A DNA stretch of 64,000 nt from Triticum aestivum (lineage: Eukaryota > Streptophyta > Magnoliopsida > Poales > Poaceae). Below, piece after piece: positions 25,673 to 36,349 of the stretch. The translations under genes and the position numbers were made by a program. Where the stretch lies: NCBI RefSeq assembly GCF_018294505.1, contig NC_057807.1, positions 264,411,306 through 264,475,305 on the forward strand. The letters are read 5' to 3'. Under the pieces are notes generated by a model. The model was not told the origin of the DNA and made no database searches. It worked only from the letters and a program-made list of their open reading frames with translations. Within the stretch, counting starts at the first letter, position 1, and each line of letters starts with the position of its first letter.

Positions 25673-26667
25673 CTAGCTGGCCATTTCCTCCGGATCCCAC
25701 TGGTAAGATGATGCACGATAAGGGTCCAGTGAAGGTTCCGGCTCAGGTTCAGGCTCTGGAGTGGACGCTTGGCCTCGATGAGTGTACACCGCTTCCGGCA
25801 TGACAAGAAAATTATCTGCAGTCAAATCAAACAACAGAGGCGCAGGCAGAATAATAGTCTCATTGTATTTCTTATTAAATCTCAGGTTATACAGAAGCAT
25901 CTTATCTTCGTTGTCAACAATAAACTCATGCGCTACCATGCTCCTGTAATCTAAAACGTAAGGAGGCAATATTTTCTCCTCTTTTTCATGGTGCCTAATA
26001 GGTATCTCAAAATGTTTAGCAAGACGTGCAGCATAGATACCTCCAAAGATGGGGCCTTTTGTACGATTCAGGCTTAGCTGTTTAGCAATGACGGCACCCA
26101 TACCAAAACTATTATCACCAAACAAGGCATGGAGAAGAATAATAATATCAGGAACATTGAAGTTTCCACTATTTCCATGACCAATTAAGCATCTACTAGC
26201 AAATATGGCAAAGTAGTGTAAAACAGGAAAGTGTATGCTAGATATTCTCGCATCGGAACCCTTCTTTGGATCCCCTACAGTGATGGTGTTAACAAAGCCA
26301 TCCACATATTTACGATTTGGTTCATCTAATTTACCCTCAAAGAGTATTTTGCATACCGCACAAAAATTACGTAAAGACATTTCCCTGAATTCATCATATA
26401 AATGGAATGATACTGAAGAAGGTGATTTCTTAGGAGAGTAATAGAAGTTTTGCACAAAAGTATTGGTGAGTAAGAGATACTGATTGATCCAGTCGCGGAG
26501 GAAATCGGTGAGGCCTGCATTCTCGATCAAAGAATAAAAGTCTTCATAAATCCCGGCTTCTCTCAAGAAATTATTGCATGGCCATTCACACGGCCGAACT
26601 TCCGCTATGCGAGGAAGATTATACTTGGCCTTTTCCTTCTCTTTAGCTTGTTTTTCCTAGGAGCCAT
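25673..26667 (-). pseudogene. Extra ORF of Athila-like element (plant transposon protein-like), one frameshift
   Basis: About 300 codons on the minus strand lie between the pol position and the 3' LTR. Recognisable stretches include LTNTFVQNFYYSPKK, a SFHLYDEFREMSLRNFC segment, ISSIHFPVLHYFAIFASRCL and NRTKGPIFGGIYAARLAKHF. This pattern (a short leader, then SFxL...LxxF, then a long helical middle) is what I know from the ATHILA ORF/putative plant transposon protein families. A start at ATG 26667 (MAPRK) is out of frame with the rest by one base in an A run near 26655, so this copy is inactive. The C-terminus has a Pro-Glu repeat (PEPEPEPEP). Function in the family is unknown; some authors call the position env-like. 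Confidence 0.6.
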
Positions 26668-27491
26668 GGCTAGAAGAGCCCCTCAAAAATCTCCTTAACA
26701 TTTTCTGAAAGTTTCTGAAATTTTAGTAACTTCAAAAATGAAAGTGAATAAAACTAAACAAGATTGGTAGCAACTACTCCTACAAGTGCCTAGAGCCTAT
26801 ATCATGCATTAGAATTACTTGGGACCTCATAAATTTGACATGCAAGCTCAAGAACAGGGTCACCTATGCAGCAAAAATTTACAATGAATAAAACACTAGA
26901 ACAAAAACTAATTGGACCAATGGAGGAGTCACATACCAAGCAACAATCTCCCTAAGCAGTTTTGTGAATGGAGCTTTGAGCAAGGAGATCGAAAATCACA
27001 GCAAAATGAGCTAGAACTTGAGCTTGAGCTGGATGGGGATTTTTTTGGTAAGAAGATGGAGTGTGTGGGTGCAGGAATAAGTGGAGGGGGGCCACCGTGG
27101 GCCCACGAGACAGGGGGCGCGCCCAGGGGGGAGGGTGCGCCCCCCACCCTCGTGGACAGGGTGTGGCCCCCCTGGCCTTGCAGTGTTTTCAGTGCCTAAA
27201 ATCCTCAAATATTCCATAAAAATCATACTAAATTTGCATGGAATTTGGAGCACTTTTATTTTCGGGATATTTTTTATTGCACGGATAATTCAGAAAACAG
27301 ACAGATAATAATATTTTTTTCTTTATTTATTTTAAATAACAGAAAGTAAAAAGAGGGCACAGAAGGTTGTGCCTTCTAGTTTCATCCATCTCATGATCAT
27401 CAAAATGAATCCACTAACAAGGTTGATCAAGTCTTGTTAACAAACTCATTCCGAATAACACGGAACCGGAGAAATTTCGAATAACACTAAG
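26668..27491 (-). promoter_or_regulatory. Spacer with LTR-like GC module upstream of the extra ORF
   Basis: RT-RNase H-integrase would be expected in this region, but none is visible. Instead 27099-27160 repeats the LTR module (GGGCCCACGAGACAGGGGG, GCGCGCC, CCCTCGTGGACAGGG) that in the LTRs sits just upstream of the TATA box. Downstream on the minus strand, only a weak TTATTC occurs where the TATA box would be. I infer an internal promoter-like segment or an LTR piece left by a deletion/recombination that removed pol. Confidence 0.45.
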
Positions 27492-28817
27492 TTACCTCAA
27501 CGGGATATGAACATCCCCAATAATAAGAATATCATACTTTTTCTTGACAGTAGGAAGAGGAAATTCAAAACCTCCAATAATAATAGTCGGAACTTTTCCA
27601 ATAGAATTGATGCTATGAACTTGAGGTTGTTTCCTCGGAAAGTGTACCGTATGCTCATTACCATTAACATGAAAAGTGATATTACCTTTGTTGCAATCAA
27701 AAACAGCCCCTGCAGTATTCAAAAAGGGTCTAGCAAGGATAATCGACATACTATCGTCCTTAGGAATATCAAGAATAACAAAGTCCGTTAAGATAGTGAC
27801 ATTTGCAACCACTACAGGCACATCCTCACAAATACCGACAGGTATAGCAGTTGATTTATCGGCCATTTGCAAAGATATTCCAGTAGGTGTCAACTTATTC
27901 AATTCAAGTCTACGATATAAATAGAGAGGCATAACACTAACACCGGCTCCAAGATCACATAAAGCAGTTTTAACATAGTTTCTTTCAGTGGAGCATGGTA
28001 TAGTTGGTACCCCTGGATCTCCAAGTTTCTTTGGTATTTCACCCTTAAAAGTGTAATTAGCAAGCATGGTGGAAATTTCAGCTTCTAGTATCTTTCTTTT
28101 ATTCGTAATGATATCCTTCATATACTTAGCATAAGTATGTAACTTAAGCATATCAGTTAAGCGCATACGTAAGAAGATAGGTCTAGTCATTTCAGCAAAG
28201 CGCTCAAAATCCTCATCATCCTTTGTCTTGGATGGTTTAGGAGGAAAGGGCATGGGTTTCTGAACCCATGGTTCTCTTTCTTTACCGTGCTTCCTAGCAA
28301 CAAAATCTCTCTTATCATAATGTTGATTCTTTGATTGTGGGCTATCAAGATCAACGGCAGGTTCAACCTCTACTTCATTATTTTTGCTAGGTTGAGCATC
28401 AACATGAACATTATCATTAACATTATCACTAGGTTCATGTTCATCACCTGATTGTGTTTCAGCATCAGAAACAGAAATATCATTGGGATTCTCAGGTGTG
28501 TCTATGACAGGTTCACTAGAAGCATGCAAAGTCCTATCGTTTTTCTTTTTCTTCTTTTTGGAAGAAATAGGTGCCTCTAAATTATTTCTCTGAGAATCTT
28601 GCTCGATTCTCTTAGGGTGGCCTTCAGGATACAAAGGTTCCTGAGTCATTCTACCAGTTCTAGTAGCCACTCTAACAGCAAAGTCGTGTTTATTATTTAA
28701 TTCATCAAGAAAATCACTTTGAGCTTTAAGTACTTGCTCAGCTTGAGTGGCAACCATTGAAGCATATTTTCTAATGAGTTTAAGTTCACCTTTAACTCTA
28801 GCCATATAATCACTCAA
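27492..28817 (-). CDS. Gag-linker/retropepsin polyprotein fragment, Athila-like
   Basis: This is an open frame of 441 codons. Residues 1-60 are helical, with a lysine-rich stretch at about 87-92 and an acidic low-complexity region at about 105-165. The segment around 206-245 (FAEMTRPIFLRMRLTDMLK, MKDIITNKRK) matches the conserved linker ahead of protease in Athila-type elements. The retropepsin domain starts near 280 with ALCDLGAGVSVMP (catalytic Asp in DLGAG at 288-292) and ends with IILARPFLNTAGA. The frame stops without entering RT. It is contiguous with gag upstream (28848-30308), separated by a short non-open gap, so it is part of one decayed gag-protease reading frame. Confidence 0.75.
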   Translation of the reverse strand: MSDYMARVKGELKLIRKYASMVATQAEQVLKAQSDFLDELNNKHDFAVRVATRTGRMTQEPLYPEGHPKRIEQDSQRNNLEAPISSKKKKKKNDRTLHASSEPVIDTPENPNDISVSDAETQSGDEHEPSDNVNDNVHVDAQPSKNNEVEVEPAVDLDSPQSKNQHYDKRDFVARKHGKEREPWVQKPMPFPPKPSKTKDDEDFERFAEMTRPIFLRMRLTDMLKLHTYAKYMKDIITNKRKILEAEISTMLANYTFKGEIPKKLGDPGVPTIPCSTERNYVKTALCDLGAGVSVMPLYLYRRLELNKLTPTGISLQMADKSTAIPVGICEDVPVVVANVTILTDFVILDIPKDDSMSIILARPFLNTAGAVFDCNKGNITFHVNGNEHTVHFPRKQPQVHSINSIGKVPTIIIGGFEFPLPTVKKKYDILIIGDVHIPLR

Positions 28818-28847
28818 GCGTCCTATCTCAAAAGCGTTATTCTTTAA

Positions 28848-30308
28848 TTATCTACCAACATAAGCATTAAAACTTTCTTGCCTAGCCATAAAGTCATCAA
28901 ATTCATCTAAGCATGGGCTATGAAATTTAGTAGACGGGATTTCAACTTTATCATATCTATAGAGAGAATTTACCTTTACTACCAGTGTCGGGTTATCAAG
29001 ACAATGTGTTTCTTCAACAGGCGGTATATTAAGACCATGTATTTCTTCAATAGGTGGTAAATTCTTAACATCTTCAGCTTTAATACATTTTTCTTTCATT
29101 GATTTCTTTGACTCTTGCATATCTTCAGGACTGAGAAATAGAACACCCCTCTTCTTTGGAGTGGGTTTAGGAATAGGCTCAGGAGTTGGCTCAATTGGTT
29201 CAGGAATTGGCTCAGGAATTGGCTCAGGAAGAGTCCAATTATTTTCATAGTCAACATATTATTCAATAGTAATTCAGCTTCGTCGACTGTTCTTTCCCTG
29301 AAAATACAACCAGCACAACTATCCAAGTAGTCCTTGGAAGCATCGGTTAGTCCATTATAAAAGATATCAAGTATTTCATTTTTCTTAAGAGGATGATCAG
29401 GCAAAGCATTAAGTAATCGGAGAAGCCTCCCCAAGCTTGTGGGAGACTCTCTTCTTTGATTTGCACAAAATTATATATTTCCCGCAAGGCAGCTTGTTTC
29501 TTATGAGCAGGGAAATATTTAGCAAAGAAGTAATAAATCATATCCTGGGGGCTACGCACACAACCAGGATCAAGAGACTTAAACCAAGTCTTAGCATCAC
29601 CCTTTAATGTGAACGGAAATATCTTAAGGATATAAAAATAGCGAGACTTCTCATCATTAGTAAACAGGGTGGCTATATCATTTAACTTGGTAAGATGTGC
29701 CACAACAGTTTCAGATTCAAGGCCATAAAAAGGATCGGATTCAACGAAAGTAATTATTTCAGGATCAACAGAGAATTCATAATCCTTATCAGTAACACAG
29801 ATAGGTGAAGTAGCAAAAGCGGGGTCAGGTTTCATTCTTGCATTAAGAGATTGTTGCTTCCATTTGGCTAATAATTTCTTAAGATCATATCTATCTTTGC
29901 AAGCAAAGATAGCTCTAGCAGCTTCCTCATCCATAACATAACCCTCGGGAACAACAGGTAATTCATAACCAGGGGAGAACTTTCATCATCACTATCATCA
30001 ATAATAGTATCTTCAATAATTTCATTCTCTCTAGCCCTAGCAAGTTGTTCATCAAGAAATTCACCTAATGGCAAAGTAGGATCACACACAGAAGTAGTTT
30101 CATCATAAGTATCATGCATAGCAAAAGTGGCATCATCAATAACATGCGACATATCAGAATTCATAGCAGTAGCAGGTTTAGGTATCGCAAACTTACTCAA
30201 AACAGAAGGAGAATCTAGTGCAGAGCTAGATGGCAGTTCCTTACCTCCCCTCGTAGTTGAGGGAAAGATCTTGGTTTTTTCGTCTTTCAAGTTCCTCATA
30301 GTGATCAA
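28848..30308 (-). pseudogene. Gag of the Athila-like element, several frameshifts
   Basis: Gag is spread over overlapping minus-strand frames 29868-30308, 29347-29934, 29096-29434 and 28848-29120. The first has an acidic region (IIEDTIIDDSDDESS). The second holds the retrotransposon gag core with GDAKTWFKSLDPG and KYFPAHKKQAALREIYNF, matching the WxxL..FxxxFFP pattern of plant gypsy gag. The third continues it (DIFYNGLTDASKDYLDSC), and the last leads toward the protease frame. Frame changes near 29870-29930, 29350-29430 and about 29100 show decay. No CCHC knuckle is visible. Confidence 0.7.
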
Positions 30309-30351
30309 CAGGAAATCCCAAGTGACTCAAAGAATAGAGCTATGCTCCCCG

Positions 30352-30363
30352 GCAACGGCGCCA
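30352..30363 (-). other. Primer-binding site of the Athila-like element
   Basis: The minus strand reads TGGCGCCGTTGC, followed by CGGGGAGC, 11 bases from the LTR edge at 30375. It is Asp-tRNA type. Confidence 0.8.
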
Positions 30364-30374
30364 GAAATTAGTCT

Positions 30375-31779
30375 TGATAACCCACAAGTGTAGGGGATCG
30401 CAACATATTTCGAGGGTAGAGTATTGAACCCAAATTTATTGATTCGATACAAGGGAAGCCAAAGAATATTCTTAAGTATTAGCAGTTGAGTTGTCAATTC
30501 AACCACACCTGAATAACTTAGTATCTGCAGCAAAGTATTTAATAGCAAAGTAGTATGATAGTAATGGTAATAGTGGCAAAAGTAAAGATAATAGTTGTGT
30601 AGTAGTTGTAACAGTAGCAGCGGAAAAGTAAATAAGTGAAACACAAGATGTGAAAAGCTCATAGGCATTGGATCAGTGATGGATAATTATGTCGGATGCG
30701 ATTCCTCATGTAATAGCTATAACATAGGGTGACACAAAACTAGCTCCAGTTCATCAATGTAATGTAGGCATGTATTTCGAATATAGTCATACATGCTTAT
30801 GGAAAAGAACTTGCATGACATCTTTTGTCCTAACCTCCCGTGGCAGCAGGGTCCTAGTGGAAACTAAGGGATATTAAGGCCTCCTTTTAATAGAGAACCG
30901 GAACAAAGCATTAGCACATAGTGAATATATGAACTCCTCAAACTACGGTCATCACCGAGAAGTATACAGATTATTGTCACATCGGGGTTGTCGGATCATA
31001 ACACATAATAGGTGACTATAGACTTGCAAGATAGGATCAAGAACACACATATATTCATGAAAACATAATAGGTTCAGATATGAAATCATGGCACTCGGAC
31101 CCTAGTGACAAGCATTAAGCATAGCAAAGTCATAGCAACATCAATCTCAGACCATAGTGGATACTAGGGATCAAACCCGAACAAAACTAACTTGATTACA
31201 TGGTAAATCTCATCCAACCCATCACCGTCCAGCAAGCCTACGATGGAATTACTCACGCACGGCGGTGAGCATCATGAAATTGGTGATGGAGGATGGTTGA
31301 TGATGACGACAGCGACGAATCCCCCTCTTCGGAGCCCCGGACGGACTCCAGATCAGCCCTCCAGAGAGAGATTAGGGCTTGGCGGCTGCTCCGTATCGTA
31401 AAACGCGATGAAACTTTCTCTCTGATTTTTCTCTCCGTGAAACGGAATATATGGAGTTGGAGTTGAGGTCGGTGGGGCGTCAGGGGGCCCACGAGACAGG
31501 GGGCGCGCCCAGGGGGGAGGGCGCGCCTCCCATCCTCGTGGACAGGGTATGGGCCCCCTGGCCTTGATTCTTTCGCCAGTATTTTTTATAATTTCCAAAA
31601 CTTATCTCCGTGGATTGTTAGGTCATTCCAAGAACTTTTGTTTTATGCACAATAAACAACACCATGGCAGTTCTGCTAAAAACATCGTCAGTCCGGGTTA
31701 GTTTCATCCAAATCTTGCAAGTTAGAGTCCAAACAAGGGCAAAAGTGTTCGGAAAAGTAGATACGTTGGAGAAGTATCA
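30375..31779 (-). repeat. 5' LTR of the Athila-like element
   Basis: It is 1405 bp; the minus-strand start is TGATACTTCTCC at 31779. A TATA-like ATATATTCC lies at 31446-31453, with the GCGCGCC module at 31484-31545 upstream of it. It lacks the 70-bp duplication found in the 3' LTR. Confidence 0.88.
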
Positions 31780-32560
31780 GTCACGCACACACACATAGAC
31801 ATAGACATGCATATCCGTGTTTACGTAAAATTCCATTTCCATCTCCATCTCCAATCATATTTGTCCAACTGGCACATTATTTACGTTGTTAATTATATAC
31901 GTAGCAATATTAACGTACATCATCTCTTGTTTGCGGGCGTCCGGACCGCTGCCACGGCCGGTCCTGACCAACCCGAACCCTCTTCATCACCCGCGCGTGC
32001 TTCCCTCTCGAAATGGTCAGTGTCGTATTCATGCCCGGTCAGAGCGGACGCGACCACTCACTGGCGCCGGCATTGAAGCGGTGCACTGGCCGAGAGAGCA
32101 TCACCCGCGTCGCTTCCTAGTGCACGCGACTGCTCCGCGTTCAAAGGTCGCAATAGCCGGCCACAACATGCATGTAAAAAGTTCTTGGGAGTCCATGCTA
32201 CAGCTAGCTGTCCTCCCCCAACTCGTCAATCTCTTCCAGTAGTGCTAGTACTCCATGGTGCGATCCATCGACAAGCAGGCGAGAAAGTTATCGTATACTC
32301 GGTTTGCGGTGAGTGGCATGCCGAGCGACTGCGTGGGGTCGAGCCGTGGAGGAGGGTGAGACACGAACACGACAGACGTGATTTAAATGTTGGTTTTGCT
32401 CGATGGTGCGATCCAACGAAACAAAACGTTGGTTTCTCTCTATTTTCATTTTTTCTCCGAAAAAACAGAAACTTTCCACTCCATTTTCATTCCTATGCCA
32501 AGGTTGCCCCGTTACAGGATTCCATCAAATACAAAGGAAAACTAACATGCATGATGATGC
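31780..32560. other. No gene recognised
   Basis: This starts with CA-rich and CCATCT-rich simple sequence (31785-31855), followed by a GC-rich stretch. Overlapping frames (31807-32076, 31886-32242, 32185-32667) show no domain and no consistent codon character. Confidence 0.4.
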
Positions 32561-33380
32561 ATCTCAATGATTCACAGATCATAGCCAATATTTACTTCAC
32601 AACTAAAGACAAAAGTTGTGAGAGCGTGTACGAAAGAAAAACTACTGATGGGGTCACTACAACTTAAACCCTAAACCCTAAACAGGATTTAATTTCCTGG
32701 CCAGGTAGAACCTGTCGAAGGAAAGACAGCTGGCGCCCTCTGATCATACGATGCTTTTGTGCAGTTTCACTAAAATCGACCTAAGCATCCCTGATGGCAA
32801 AGATATTGAAGAAGTGTGATTAGAATAATAGTACTGGCACTAGTTCATGAGACATAAACTCATCACAAGTAGAAGCCGGTAGAAGTAGAGAAAGATCGAT
32901 ATGGAGATGGAGCTACGGCAGTGGAGCAAGCCGGCTCCAAAAGGAAGATGGACTACCTGGGACGTCGAGCTGTAGCTAGAAGGGCAGTTGGGACGCGGCA
33001 TCGGCCCATACCGCGGTGACCCCCGATTGAGACGCACCGACTGTGGGTTTTCTCCCGCGTTGATGTCGAGCGCGTCTACGCAGAACATTGTTCCCTTCCC
33101 CCAGCTGCGGGATCAGGCTGCATATGTGACCAGCGGTGTGGCCACCGTTGTTCTATGCTTGTGAAGAGAGCAACCTAAGCAAGCAGGCTTGTAGCTTAGG
33201 CTCCCGCTAGTGTATATATAGTGGTTTTCTTTTTCTCTCCATATCAACCATTTTATATTGTGTACGTGTCATTTAAGAGTGAAATGATGGTTGCTTCTTC
33301 CGACTAACTTACTGTGTGATTTGACTGCTCCTTAGTGGCCCCTACACGTACTCCCCATGCAACAGTCACACGTACACATG
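32560..33380 (-). other. Gene-like unit C of the dispersed family
   Basis: Shared blocks: CACAACTAAAGACAAAAGTTGTGAGA (32598-32623 region), TTTTAGTGAAACTGCACAAAA on the minus strand (32755-32776), a donor-like CCCAG|GTAGTCC at 32954-32955, a first-exon block to about 33130, and a TATATATA box (33213-33221) followed upstream by AAAACCACTATATATAC. The distal promoter block GTGGTTTTC..TTCTCTCCATA (33226 region) matches unit A at about 20287. A CCCTAAACCCTAAAC stretch occurs at 32669-32683. The product is unknown. Confidence 0.4.
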
Positions 33381-33620
33381 GACGCAAAAACGCGCGCGAC
33401 GCCCTAATGCATGCATGTCCGTGCACACGACGGAACACACACGGTCACGCTCAAGTGCTCAACCTATACGTGCATGCACACACATACTCAGTCAGGGTGA
33501 GCTAGTGACCGTATAAACACCAGAATATATATATATATATTGAGCACAATGAGCATATTATGAAGTCCACTGACCGTATGTTTACAAATATACAGTGACA
33601 GACAGTGTATTTATCTTGTT

Positions 33621-34018
33621 CGAAATTAAGCCATATTAACCGGGGAGGAGGTACTATGGACTAGCATTGCTTTGTTGTGTCCCGTCAACTTGCCGAACGA
33701 GGAGAAGGTTACAGGACGGGAGAAGCTTGCGCGCGGTGGCTCGCAGGACAAGGAGAAACTTTTGACTAATGCAAGCTCTCCCTCGCTCAGGCGGTGGACG
33801 TGCAACAGTTAATTCGGTGTCAGATTGCCAGAAGCATACACTATACTAGTACTATTATTGTTCTACTTCCCGAATAGGCGAACAACCAAGCGCAAAGTTT
33901 AGTAGTAGTACTAGTACTACTACTATAGTCTATAGAGGTATGCACTATACTAGTACTAGGAACCGGATGGAGGAGTGTCTGCACTCTTATTATAATTTTA
34001 AAATGTGATAAAGCAATC
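33621..34018 (+). repeat. Direct repeat copy 1
   Basis: This about 390-bp segment (starting ATTAAGCCATATTAACC) is repeated at 34383-34720 with many substitutions. Shared landmarks are TGTGTCCCGTCAACT, CTTTTGACTAATGCAA, GGTGTCAGATTG and AACCAAGCGCAAAG-type blocks. It contains CTAGTACTA-rich short palindromic repeats. No ORF is supported. Confidence 0.6.
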
Positions 34019-34380
34019 TTCAACACATTTGGTTCTCTTTGAGGGTTCTCGCATGTGATAATGGAAGTTGATTGCATGGAACACTCGCCACAATTCTCGC
34101 TTAATTCTGGCTCATATCCTGTTACAAATAGGAGCGCTCGGTAATATTTCCTCTTTTTTTGTTATTCAGCATGTAAACAGGTCAGCAAACCTTGTGGCGC
34201 ATCTTCGTGCGAACCGTGCTTGCTGCACTTTGAATGTGGCCGAGAGCTGGCTTGATGAAGCACCTCGCTTCCTACTTCTTTTTTTGCGGGGTACCTTGCT
34301 TCCTAGTGACCAGTGTCTTGGCTGATCGTCCTAAGAATGCTTATATATGAATAAAGCTCTCTCATTTACCCGTAAAAAAG
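34019..34380 (+). pseudogene. 5'-truncated LINE 3' end (RNase H-like C-terminus)
   Basis: The plus-strand frame contains WNTRHNSRLIL, FFVIQHVNRSANLVAHL and NVAESWLDEAPRFLL and stops at 34325. This is the C-terminal RNase H-like region of Triticeae LINE ORF2 proteins. AATAAA at 34350-34355 and a short A-rich tail (34374-34379) follow. Everything upstream of RNase H is missing, as usual for 5'-truncated LINE copies. It lies between the two copies of a direct repeat. Target duplications were not identified. Confidence 0.7.
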
Positions 34381-34382
34381 AT

Positions 34383-34720
34383 TAAGTCATATTAACTAGA
34401 AAGGAGGGAGTATGGACTAGTACTTTTTGGTGTGTCCCGTCAACTCACAGAATGAGGAGAAGCTTGTAGGACAAGGTGAAGCTCGCTTACGCCTTTTGAC
34501 TAATGCAACCTACCCTCGATGGACATGCATCAGTCCATTTGGTGTCAGATTGTTAGAGGCATACACTGTAGTACCGAACATGCAGAGTACCATCATTGTT
34601 CGACTTCACGAAGAGGCGAAGAGCCAAGCGCAAGGTTTAGTAGTATGAGTAGTACTACTACTAGAACCACACGGTGGAGCGTCTGTACTCTTATTTTTTT
34701 AATCTTTGATAAAGTAGACA
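34383..34720 (+). repeat. Direct repeat copy 2
   Basis: It is a diverged copy of 33621-34018 and begins immediately after the LINE tail with ATTAAGTCATATTAACT. It has the same block order as copy 1. Confidence 0.6.
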
Positions 34721-35144
34721 TTTATTTTGGAGAAGGGCGGAAAACGGCAGCCCAACATGTAATGATGATACCGATCAACCAACCATGCTCGAATATATCT
34801 TGGCCTCCGTGCGAGCCCGTCTGTGTGTTCTCGCTCCTCGTCTCTCTCAAGGAACAGCGGGTTGGCCATTTTGCTGTCAATTGAGATTGGTTTGCTCACA
34901 CTCGTATCCCACATGTCAGCGATATGCCAAGAGGAGGTGCGTTGACCGACTGGCCATACGCGTACTTGGTTTTGCACCTTCATACTACTCCTCCCTCCGT
35001 CACAGTTTACAGGGCGCGCTTCATTATGTTGCATTTCTCTCAATGCATTTCCACCACCAGAGAGACTTTAGACGCGTTTGGTTTAATGCTCAATTAATTA
35101 GGGCGTGGTAACCGCAATCAAGTCCACAATTTTCTCTCGATGTA

Positions 35145-35467
35145 CTCCCTCATTTCCGATTTATAGGGCTTATCTCAAAATTTTAGTTTTCCCATTTTAT
35201 AAGACTCAATTTAGTTGTTTTCATCACATGTTCACATTCCAAGGTGCATTAAATCATTGCATGCAAGTATTAAGAGAAAATTGACCAATGCATGTACTTT
35301 ACGCATGCATGCATTGCAATTAATGCATTGATAAACATATTTTTTTGAGGAAAACAAGAGCATTAATTAGGTGCTTTTGCAATACTACAAAAAGTATTCC
35401 ACCACTCACCATCTACCTTGAATGGTGAGATTTTTGAATTGAGCACTATAAACCGGAAAGAAGGGAG
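35145..35467. mobile_element. Stowaway-like MITE
   Basis: Terminal inverted repeats CTCCCTCATTTCCGATTTAT and (complement of the right end) CTCCCTTCTTTCCGGTTTAT are flanked by TA at 35143-35144 and 35468-35469. It is 323 bp and non-coding. Stowaway elements are mobilised by Tc1/mariner transposases. Confidence 0.8.
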
Positions 35468-35849
35468 TACTACTATGGAGTGGAGTAAGTGCATGCATGT
35501 GTGTACCCGGGGTGGAAGCACTGTATGCATGTGTATACGCATTATTTCCTCTAGTAATAGACGCCGTGCTATAACTACCAATGCTATTTTTCAGGCCGAT
35601 CGCTAGTCGCCTTGGTCCCACAGGGTTTTTTCTTTTTTCTGAAGCGCGCTCTATAAACAGTGGCGGATGGAGTAGTATGAGCGGATTCAAAGAAGAGCGT
35701 ATTGATGGTAGCTTCTTCCGAGCAACTTATAGTGGGAAAGGTGGGGCTTATGATTTGACTGCTCATTACTCACTATTAATGCGGTGCAACGACCGGGCTG
35801 AGTCTCCCATGCGGTTGTGCAGTACCCCCTTGGTTCTTATATATACTCC

Positions 35850-36133
35850 GGAGTATTTGTCTTTCTAGAGATTTCAACGAGTGACTACTCAAATATTTGT
35901 CTTTTTAGAGATTCAAATGGACTACTACATACGGATGTATATAGACATATTTTAGAGTGTAGATTCACTCATTTTGCTCCGTATGTAGTCACTTGTTGAA
36001 ATCTCTAGAAAGACAAATAGAGTATTTAGGAACGGAGGGAGTACACATACGAAGCAAAATGAGTGAATCTACACTCTAAATAATGCCCATTTGAAATTGG
36101 TAAAAAGACAAATATTTAGGAACGAAGGAGTAT
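35850..36133. mobile_element. Compound or nested Stowaway MITEs
   Basis: TTTGTCTTTCTAGAGATTTC at 35856-35875 pairs with its complement near 35996-36017, and GGAACGGAGGGAGTA at 36031-36042 gives a Stowaway right end. A second arm pair (ATTTGTCTTTTTAGAG at 35893-35908 with AAAAAGACAAATATTTAGG at about 36102-36120) ends GGAACGAAGGAGTA at 36133. AGTGTAGATTCACTCATTTTGC occurs in both orientations. This is best read as one Stowaway inserted in another. Confidence 0.7.
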
Positions 36134-36349
36134 AATTTTGTGCATGGCACATGGACCCGGATGCTGAAGAGGCTTCTGGCAATGCTATCAAGCTTCCAGC
36201 ATTTGTTTACATAATAATTGATGTACTATACAAATAATTTTCCAGCAACATGAAATTGTACAATGGTGTGAGCTTTCAACTATTGTTTCGTGTGTCTTGC
36301 CATCGATGCTCTTTCGGAAACAATAAATAACTAACTTCCTTGCTAATGC

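Larger units (their letters stand above)
22111..31779 (-). mobile_element. Athila-like Ty3/gypsy element, minus strand, lacking RT and integrase
   Basis: LTRs at 22111-23585 and 30375-31779 share both ends (minus strand TGATAC...GGTTATCA). Minus-strand order: 5' LTR, TGGCGCCGTTGC primer site (30352-30363), gag, gag-linker/protease, a spacer with a promoter-like GC module, an extra ORF, a long non-coding tail, a polypurine tract AAGCTTGGGGGAGT (complement just after 23585) and the 3' LTR. No reverse transcriptase or integrase motif is present between protease and the extra ORF. LTRs differ by roughly 6-7% over the first 270 bp (by eye), so it is older than the LARD. Flanking pentamers ATCGC and GTCAC do not match, so target duplication is not confirmed. 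Confidence 0.85.

Noticed and set aside
32668..32683. Telomere-like CCCTAAA repeats
   Set aside because: Only about two units, too short to call an interstitial telomere. AAACCCTA words are common in plant leaders.
34990..35020. Lone Stowaway-type end CTCCCTCCGTCACAGTTTACAGG
   Set aside because: No matching right end was found nearby, so a MITE cannot be delimited; at most a truncated arm.
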